Below, one piece after another: positions 57,970 to 64,000 of a stretch of 64,000 nucleotides of DNA. Source of the stretch: Pseudoxanthomonas sp. J31 (GTDB lineage Bacteria; Pseudomonadota; Gammaproteobacteria; Xanthomonadales; Xanthomonadaceae); NCBI RefSeq assembly GCF_000510725.1, contig NZ_AZNZ01000010.1, forward strand, positions 62,181 to 126,180, written 5' to 3'. Both the position numbers and the translations under genes were made by a program. A model generated the notes under the pieces. That model searched no databases, had not been told where the DNA came from, and saw only the letters and a list, made by a program, of their open reading frames with translations. Every line of letters starts with the position of its first letter. Within the stretch, counting starts at the first letter, position 1.

Positions 57970-60900
57970 TCAGTTGACCCAGGGCCGGCCGATGGCGACC
58001 TTGACCGCGCGCACCACCGGCAGGCCGCGCAGCGCGTCCAGCAGCGGTGGCGCCACCCGCACCGAGTTGCCACCGTTGAGGTCGAGCACGCCGGTGGCGC
58101 CCTGGCCCTTGCCGCCGACCTGCACGTGCAGGCGCAGCGGGGTGGGGCCGGGGCGGTGGCGGGCCAGCACCTCGTCGACCCGGTTCCAGGCGCGCGGGTC
58201 GCGCAGGTCCAGGCGCAGGGCCAGGCGCTGGGCGTGGTTGGCGCACAGCTGCTCGAAGTCCCAGGCCTGCTTCAGGCGCAGGCTCCAGCCGCCGTTGAAC
58301 TCGTCCTCGCGCAGGCCGCCCTGCACGACCAGCACGCGGTCGCGCACCAGCAGGCTGGCCATCTCCGCGGCGGCCTCGGCGAACACGCCGCACTCCAGCC
58401 GGCCGCGGCCGTCCTCCAGCTGCACGAACACCTGGCTGTCGCCCTTGCGGCGCAGGCCCACGACCATGCCGGCCACCACCACCTGCACCTCCGGGCGCCA
58501 GCTGCGCTTCTCGTTGGCGCCGCTGGTGCCGGCGGCCCACAGTTTGTCCAGGTCGCCCAGGTCGTTGCCGACCAGGGCGCGCACGTCCTCGCGGTAGGGG
58601 TCGAACGGGTGGCCGCTGAGGTAGTGGCCGAGGGTCTCGCGTTCGCCGTCCAGCTTCTGCCGCAGCGGCCACTCGGCGCATTCGGGCAGGTCCAGCTGCA
58701 GCGCCGGGCCGGCGTCGGCCGAGGGCAGGCCGAACAGCGAGGTCTGGCCGGCGGCGGCTTCCCTGGCCATCTGGTCGGTGGCCTTGAGCACTTCCGGCAG
58801 CTGCAGCATCAGGGTGGCGCGGTTGCGGCCCAGTGCGTCCAGCGCGCCGGCGTTGATCATCGCCTCCAGCGCGCGGCGGTTGAGCTTGGCCGAGTCCACC
58901 CGGCGGCAGAAGTCGAGCAGGTCGCGGTACTCGCCGCCCGCCTCGCGCTCGGCCACGATCGCCTCGCACAGGCCGCGGCCCACGCCCTTGATCGCGCCAA
59001 GGCCGTAGCGGATGGTGTCGGCGCTCACCGCCTCGAACATGTACGGCGAGTCGTTGACCGTCGGCGGCAGGATGGTCAGGCCGAGGTTGCGCGCCTCGGC
59101 CAGGAAGCCGACCACCTTGTCGGTGTTGTCCATGTCCGAGGACATGGTCGCGGCCATGAACTCGGCCGGGTAGTGCCGCTTGAGCCAGGCGGTCTGGTAG
59201 GAGACCAGCGCGTACGCGGCGGCGTGCGACTTGTTGAAGCCATAGCCGGCGAACTTCTCCATCAGGTCGAAGATCTCGTCGGCCTTCTTCTCGTCGACGC
59301 CGCCCTTGGCCGCACCCTCGCGGAACATCTCGCGGTGCTTGGCCATCTCCGCCGGGATCTTCTTGCCCATCGCGCGGCGCAGCAGGTCGGCGCCGCCGAG
59401 CGAGTAGCCGCCGACGATCTGCGCCATCTGCATGACCTGCTCCTGGTACACCATGATGCCGTAGGTGTCCTTGAGGATGGCCTCGGTGCGCGGGTCGGGG
59501 TAGACGATCTCCTGCTGGCCGTGCTTGCGCGCGTTGAAGTCCGGGATCAGGTCCATCGGGCCCGGGCGGTACAGCGACACCAGCGCGATCAGGTCCTCGA
59601 AGCGGTCCGGGCGCGCGTCCTTCAGCAGGCGGCGCATGCCCGAGGATTCGAACTGGAACACCGCGCCGGTGTTGCCGCTGGCGAAGATGTCCTTGTAGGT
59701 GGCCTCGTCGTCCAGCGGCAGCGCGGCGATGTCCAGCGGCGGGATGCCGGCGCGCTCGTGGCGGCGGTTGATGGCCTTCACCGCCCAGTCGATGATCGTC
59801 AGCGTGCGCAGGCCCAGGAAGTCGAACTTCACCAGGCCCACTTCCTCCACGTCGTTCTTGTCGAACTGGGTGACCGGGTTCTTGCCCAGGCCGTCGTGGT
59901 CGTGTTCGGCGAACAGCGGGCAGAAGGTGTACAGCGGGGCCGGCGCGATCACCACGCCGCCGGCGTGCTTGCCGGCGTTGCGGGTCAGGTCCTCCAGCTG
60001 GCGCGCCAGGTCGATCAGGTCGCGCACTTCCTCCTCGGACTGGTAGCGCTGGATCAGCTCGGGCGAGGCCATTTCCTCGTCCTTGCCTTCGCCCATCGCG
60101 TCCTTGAGGGAGATGCCGAGGATGTTGGGGATCAGCTTGGCCACGCCGTCGACGAAGCCGTACGGGAAGCCCAGCACGCGGCCGGCGTCGCGCACCACGG
60201 CCTTGGCCGCCATGGTGCCGTAGGTGATGATCTGGCTGACCCGCTCGCGCCCGTACTTGCGGGCGACGTAGTCGATCACCTCGTCGCGCCGGTCCATGCA
60301 GAAGTCGATGTCGAAGTCGGGCATCGACACGCGTTCCGGGTTGAGGAAGCGCTCGAACAGCAGGTTGTAGGGCAGCGGATCGAGGTCGGTGATCTTCAGC
60401 GCCCAGGCCACCAGCGAGCCGGCGCCCGAACCACGCCCCGGGCCGATCGGGATGCCCTGGTTCTTGCCCCACTGGATGAAGTCGGCAACGATCAGGAAGT
60501 AGCCGGGGAACCCCATCTTGATGATGGTGTCCAGCTCGAAGTCCAGCCGCTTGAAGTAGTCCTCGCGGGTCTTGCCCGGCGCCAGCGGGTTCTTCGCCAG
60601 GCGCTCCTCCAGGCCTTCGTAGGCCTGCTTGCGGATCCAGCTGTCCAGGGTCTCGTCGTCCGGCACCGGGTAGGCCGGCAGCGCGTACTTGCCCAGGGTC
60701 AGTTCGAGGTTGCAGCGCCGCGCCAGCTCCACGGTGTTGCTGATCGCGTCGGGGATGTCGGCGAACAGCGCGGCCATCTCCTCCGGCGACTTCAGGTACT
60801 GCTCGGGGCTGTACTCGCGCGGGCGCTTGGGATCGTCCAGCACCCGGCCGGAAGCGATGCACACGCGCGCCTCGTGCGCGTCGAAGCCGGCGCGGTCGAG

Positions 60901-61545
60901 GAAGCGCACGTCGTTGGACGCCACCACCGGGATCCCGCGCGCCGCCGAGGCGTGCAGGGCGAAGCTGTTGAACGCCTCCTCGCCGTCGCGCCCGGTGCGG
61001 GTCAGCTCCAGGCACAGGTTGCCGTCGAAGTCGCGCTGCCAGTCGGCCAGCTGCTGCTGGGCCAGGTCGTGGCGGTTCTCCAGCGCCAGGCGGCCGGCCA
61101 GGCTCTCGCGCCCGGCCAGCAGGATCAGGCCCTGGCCGCATTCGCGCAGCCAGTCCGGGCGCACGGCAACGCCGCCCTCGGGGCGGTGGCCTTCCATCCA
61201 GGCCCTGGTGAGCAGCTTGGACAGGTTGAGGTAGCCGCCGTGGTCGCGAACCAGCGCGGTCAGCCGCCACGGGGCCTCCCCGGGGGCGGTGGCCACCATC
61301 AGGTCGGCGCCGGCCACCGGCTTGATCCCGACCGCCTCGCAGGCCTTGTAGAACTTGATCAGGGCGAACAGGTTGTTGAGGTCGGTGACGGCCAGGGCGG
61401 GCAGCCCCAGTTCCACCGCGCGGCTCAGCAGGTTCGGCCGCTTGGCCTTGGCCGGGTCCGCCTGGTCCGGTTTCTCGGGCACGCGGATGATCGAGTCCGC
61501 AAGCGAGTACTCGGTGTGGACGTGGAGGTGGACGAAGCCGGACAT
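57970..61545 (-). CDS. dnaE: DNA polymerase III subunit alpha
   Basis: The replicative polymerase, 1191 residues. The N-terminal PHP domain is indicated by HLHVHTEYSLAD, and the palm motif PDFDIDF (residues 409-415) carries the catalytic aspartates. GRGSGAGSLVAW (fingers/palm region), GIMVYQEQVMQMAQ and a C-terminal OB-fold are all present, so this is the standard DnaE. The ATG at 61545 is chosen; upstream in-frame sequence is low-quality. Eight C residues on the mRNA strand (61563-61570) lie just before the start. Confidence 0.97.
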   Translation of the reverse strand: MSGFVHLHVHTEYSLADSIIRVPEKPDQADPAKAKRPNLLSRAVELGLPALAVTDLNNLFALIKFYKACEAVGIKPVAGADLMVATAPGEAPWRLTALVRDHGGYLNLSKLLTRAWMEGHRPEGGVAVRPDWLRECGQGLILLAGRESLAGRLALENRHDLAQQQLADWQRDFDGNLCLELTRTGRDGEEAFNSFALHASAARGIPVVASNDVRFLDRAGFDAHEARVCIASGRVLDDPKRPREYSPEQYLKSPEEMAALFADIPDAISNTVELARRCNLELTLGKYALPAYPVPDDETLDSWIRKQAYEGLEERLAKNPLAPGKTREDYFKRLDFELDTIIKMGFPGYFLIVADFIQWGKNQGIPIGPGRGSGAGSLVAWALKITDLDPLPYNLLFERFLNPERVSMPDFDIDFCMDRRDEVIDYVARKYGRERVSQIITYGTMAAKAVVRDAGRVLGFPYGFVDGVAKLIPNILGISLKDAMGEGKDEEMASPELIQRYQSEEEVRDLIDLARQLEDLTRNAGKHAGGVVIAPAPLYTFCPLFAEHDHDGLGKNPVTQFDKNDVEEVGLVKFDFLGLRTLTIIDWAVKAINRRHERAGIPPLDIAALPLDDEATYKDIFASGNTGAVFQFESSGMRRLLKDARPDRFEDLIALVSLYRPGPMDLIPDFNARKHGQQEIVYPDPRTEAILKDTYGIMVYQEQVMQMAQIVGGYSLGGADLLRRAMGKKIPAEMAKHREMFREGAAKGGVDEKKADEIFDLMEKFAGYGFNKSHAAAYALVSYQTAWLKRHYPAEFMAATMSSDMDNTDKVVGFLAEARNLGLTILPPTVNDSPYMFEAVSADTIRYGLGAIKGVGRGLCEAIVAEREAGGEYRDLLDFCRRVDSAKLNRRALEAMINAGALDALGRNRATLMLQLPEVLKATDQMAREAAAGQTSLFGLPSADAGPALQLDLPECAEWPLRQKLDGERETLGHYLSGHPFDPYREDVRALVGNDLGDLDKLWAAGTSGANEKRSWRPEVQVVVAGMVVGLRRKGDSQVFVQLEDGRGRLECGVFAEAAAEMASLLVRDRVLVVQGGLREDEFNGGWSLRLKQAWDFEQLCANHAQRLALRLDLRDPRAWNRVDEVLARHRPGPTPLRLHVQVGGKGQGATGVLDLNGGNSVRVAPPLLDALRGLPVVRAVKVAIGRPWVN

Positions 61546-61700
61546 GCGGCGGTCAGGGTACCGGGGGGGGCAGGGGGCCAACAAGGCTTGACGCCGGGCC
61601 CGCGGCGCGGACCGCAGGTGCGGCGGGCCCCGGCGGGGGCAGACCGGACGGGCGGGATCGGCGATCATCGCCGCCTCCGATCCATGGAATGGAGTCCCAC

Positions 61701-62951
61701 GTGACCGCAACCGACCTGCGTCCACTCGCCCCCGGCGAGCGCAACCCGACCCTCGATGCGCTGCGTGGCACCGCGCTGCTGGGCATCCTGCTGATGAACA
61801 TGGAGGGCTTCAACGGCCCGGTGCTGGCATCCGGCAGCGGCCTGGACCCGAGCCTGGCCGGCGCCGACCGGGTGGTGGACGCGCTGGTCTATTTCTTCGT
61901 CCAGGGCAAGTTCTTCACCCTGTTCTCGCTGCTGTTCGGCATGGGCTTCATGGTCATGTCGCAGCGCGCCGAGGAGGCCGGGCGTGGGTTCGCCGGCCTG
62001 TACCTGCGGCGCATGGGGGTGCTGCTGTGCATCGGCCTGGCCCACGGCGTGCTGGTCTGGTCCGGCGACATCCTGCTGGCCTACGCCCTGCTGGGCATGC
62101 CGCTGCTGCTGGTGCGCAACGCGCCGCCGCTGTGGCTGGCGCTGCCGGGCGTGCTGCTGTTCCTGGTCGGCCCGGGCATGGTGCTGCTGTATGCGCTGGC
62201 CCTGGCCGTCTCCGGCCCGGCCATGCAGGCCGCCATCGACAAGCAGATGGCGCCGATGGTGGAGCTGGTCGCCCGCGCCAGCGAGGTCTACGCCCACGGC
62301 AGCTGGGGCGAGGCGGTGGCGGTGCGCGCCACGGAGGTGGCGGTCAACCTGTCCGGCCTGCCCATCATCGGTGGGCTGGTGCTGGGCATGTTCCTGGTCG
62401 GCGCGGCGCTCGCGCGCAGCGGCGCGCTGGCCGCCCCGGAGCGCTTCCCGCGGCTGTTCGCCCTGCTGCGCTGGGGGCTGATGCCGCTGGGCGTGGCGGT
62501 CATGGCGGGGTCGATGGCGATCACCCCCGGGGCGAGCTTCGGCCAGTTCAACGCGCGCATCGGCCTGGCCCAGGCCCTGGGCCTGCTGGCTGGCGGACTG
62601 ATGTGCATGGGCTACGTGGGCTGGCTGGTGGCCCTGTTCCGCAGCCGCGCCGGCGCCGGCCTCGCGCGCTGGCTGGCCCCGGCCGGGCGCATGGCGCTGA
62701 CCAACTACCTGCTGCAGTCGGTGGTCTGCACCCTGGTGTTCTACAACTACGGCCTGGGCTACTTCGGGCAGATGCCGCGCGCCTGGCAGGCGGTGTTCGC
62801 GCTGGTGCTGTTCGTGCTGCAGGTGCTCCTCAGCCACGTCTGGCTGGCGCGTTTCCGCTTCGGGCCGATGGAGTGGCTGTGGCGCTCGGCCACCTACCTG
62901 CGCCCGCAGCCGATGCGCCTGCGCGCGCAGCCCGCGGCCGGGCGCGCCTGA
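61701..62951 (+). CDS. DUF418 membrane protein
   Basis: A 416-residue inner-membrane protein with an N-terminal LDALRGTALLGILLMNMEGF, a hallmark of the DUF418/DUF405 family, and eight to ten hydrophobic helices. Function unknown; related acyltransferase-fold proteins act on surface polymers. The GTG at 61701 has GGAG (61691-61694) 6 nt upstream; an in-frame ATG at 61689 that lacks such a site is an alternative. It is divergent from dnaE (155 bp apart). Confidence 0.85.
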   Translation: MTATDLRPLAPGERNPTLDALRGTALLGILLMNMEGFNGPVLASGSGLDPSLAGADRVVDALVYFFVQGKFFTLFSLLFGMGFMVMSQRAEEAGRGFAGLYLRRMGVLLCIGLAHGVLVWSGDILLAYALLGMPLLLVRNAPPLWLALPGVLLFLVGPGMVLLYALALAVSGPAMQAAIDKQMAPMVELVARASEVYAHGSWGEAVAVRATEVAVNLSGLPIIGGLVLGMFLVGAALARSGALAAPERFPRLFALLRWGLMPLGVAVMAGSMAITPGASFGQFNARIGLAQALGLLAGGLMCMGYVGWLVALFRSRAGAGLARWLAPAGRMALTNYLLQSVVCTLVFYNYGLGYFGQMPRAWQAVFALVLFVLQVLLSHVWLARFRFGPMEWLWRSATYLRPQPMRLRAQPAAGRA

Positions 62952-63062
62952 CCCGCCGTCCCCATCCTCCGCCGTCGTCCCGGCCCGGGGCCGGCCACGG
63001 CGGCATTGCTTCCGCGCGCACGCGCCTGCCGCTAACCTCGCGCCACTCACCAGGAGCGGGTC

Positions 63063-64000
63063 ATGGACAAGGTCGCGGCCGCGGGCCGGCGCAAGGGCAG
63101 GATCGTCCAACGCGGCGCGGCCGCAGGCTGGCTGCTGGCCGCATGCATGGCGCTGGCGGGCACCGCGGCCGCCGCCGGCGCGCCCGACCCTGCGGCGCCT
63201 GTGGCCGCGCCCGGCACGTCCTGCCCGCAGCGCGATGGCGACACCTCGCGCCCGCGCGTGGGCCTGGCCCTGGGCGGCGGCGGCGCGCGCGGCGTGGCCC
63301 ACCTGGGCGTGCTGCGCAAGCTGGAGGAACTGGGCGTGCCGGTGGACTGCATCGCCGGCACCAGCATGGGCTCGCTGGTCGGCGGCCTGTACGCGGCCGG
63401 GGTGCCGCTGGAGGAGATGGAACAGCTGGTCCTTGAAGCGGACTGGAAGCAGCTGTTCGACGACTCCATCCCGCGCCGCGAGCGCAGCTACCGGCGCAAG
63501 CAGGACGACCGCGAAGGCCTGGCCACCCTGGGCCTGGGCGTGGGCGCGCGCGGGGTGCGGCTGGCGCCGGGGGTGCTGCAGGGCGAGCGCATCCTCTCCC
63601 TGTTCCAGCGCAAGACCCTGCACGTGGCCGCGGTGCGCGACTTCAACCGGCTGCCGATCCCGTTCCGCGCGGTGGCCACCGACCTCAACACCGGGCAGCC
63701 GGTGGAACTGGGCGCCGGCAGCCTGGCCCAGGCCATGCGCGCCTCGATGTCGCTGCCGGGCATCTTCCAGCCGGTGCGGATCGATGGCCGTGTGCTGATC
63801 GACGGCGGCATCGCCGAGCAGGTGCCGATCGACACCGTGCGGCGCATGGGTGCCGACGTGGTGGTGGCGGTGGACGTGGGCACCCCGCTGATGGAGCTGG
63901 ACAGCGATGCCAGCGTGCTGCAGGTGGTCTCGCAGCTGACCGGCATGCTGACCGTGGGCAATACCCGCGACTCGACCTCGCGCCTGCGCGAGGGCGACGT
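63063..64000 (+). CDS. Patatin-like phospholipase, secreted (3' partial)
   Basis: First 312 codons of a patatin-domain lipase, cut by the window end. An N-terminal basic leader with a signal-peptide-like hydrophobic stretch (about residues 22-40) precedes the patatin domain. The oxyanion loop GGGGARG is at 71-77, the nucleophile motif GTSMG at 99-103 (Ser101) and the catalytic Asp motif DGG begins at Asp247. Many such secreted patatins in gammaproteobacteria carry a C-terminal POTRA and barrel (type Vd, PlpD-like); that part would be beyond the edge, so the architecture is unresolved. Confidence 0.88.
   Translation, partial: MDKVAAAGRRKGRIVQRGAAAGWLLAACMALAGTAAAAGAPDPAAPVAAPGTSCPQRDGDTSRPRVGLALGGGGARGVAHLGVLRKLEELGVPVDCIAGTSMGSLVGGLYAAGVPLEEMEQLVLEADWKQLFDDSIPRRERSYRRKQDDREGLATLGLGVGARGVRLAPGVLQGERILSLFQRKTLHVAAVRDFNRLPIPFRAVATDLNTGQPVELGAGSLAQAMRASMSLPGIFQPVRIDGRVLIDGGIAEQVPIDTVRRMGADVVVAVDVGTPLMELDSDASVLQVVSQLTGMLTVGNTRDSTSRLREGD

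Overview
The window is GC-rich chromosomal DNA from a gammaproteobacterium of the Lysobacteraceae (Xanthomonadaceae). The family is supported by the protein sequences, the gene orders (leuS-lptE-holA-nadD-rsfS-rlmH; maf-rng-yhdP-tldD; dnaE/accA/tilS/xseB/ispA), several large Oar-like TonB-dependent receptors, an S46 dipeptidyl peptidase and a ribosomal protein THX. The genus (Pseudoxanthomonas, Luteimonas, Lysobacter or similar) cannot be fixed by reading alone. No rRNA, tRNA, CRISPR array, insertion sequence or prophage was seen; almost everything is ordinary core chromosome.

Layout. 1-1.2 kb: 3' half of an S46 (DPP7-type) peptidase and its terminator. 1.2-7.4 kb: histidine phosphatase, then folC-dedD-cvpA-purF and a DUF455 ferritin-like protein. 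7.4-11.2 kb: lpxH divergent from a membrane diguanylate cyclase, then gltX. 11.2-16.1 kb: a zinc and regulation block with zur, a MarR-MFS pair preceded by a perfect 20-bp palindrome, a histidine-rich ZnuD-like receptor and a divergent MerC-like membrane protein that shares a Zur-box-like promoter with it. 16.2-21.3 kb: ribosomal protein THX, divergent hutI/hutF (histidine degradation), and a LytS/LytTR two-component pair. 21.4-23.3 kb: cnoX, a DUF998 membrane protein and a SemiSWEET, the last two overlapping tail to tail. 23.5-30.2 kb: leuS, lptE, holA, nadD, rsfS, rlmH.

30.2-42.3 kb is the accessory part: three large Oar-like TonB-dependent receptors, each followed by a strong terminator and separated by unusually long intergenic regions, plus a SIMPL-domain periplasmic protein. 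Receptors 2 and 3 share a promoter-proximal element (GTTA-N9-TAAC inside a 19-bp block, 16/19 identical), and each contains one sequence that fits the EF-hand calcium-binding loop pattern. From memory of related genomes, rlmH and maf lie closer together, so this block may be an insertion.

42.4-52.4 kb: maf-rng-yhdP-tldD, then darP and tldE/pmbA. TldD and TldE form one metalloprotease and are split by an opposite-strand darP. 52.5-64 kb: a DUF4870 membrane protein, then on the minus strand accA, tilS, xseB and ispA; a divergent LysR/Rid-family pair; dnaE; a DUF418 membrane protein; and the first part of a secreted patatin-like phospholipase that runs off the end.
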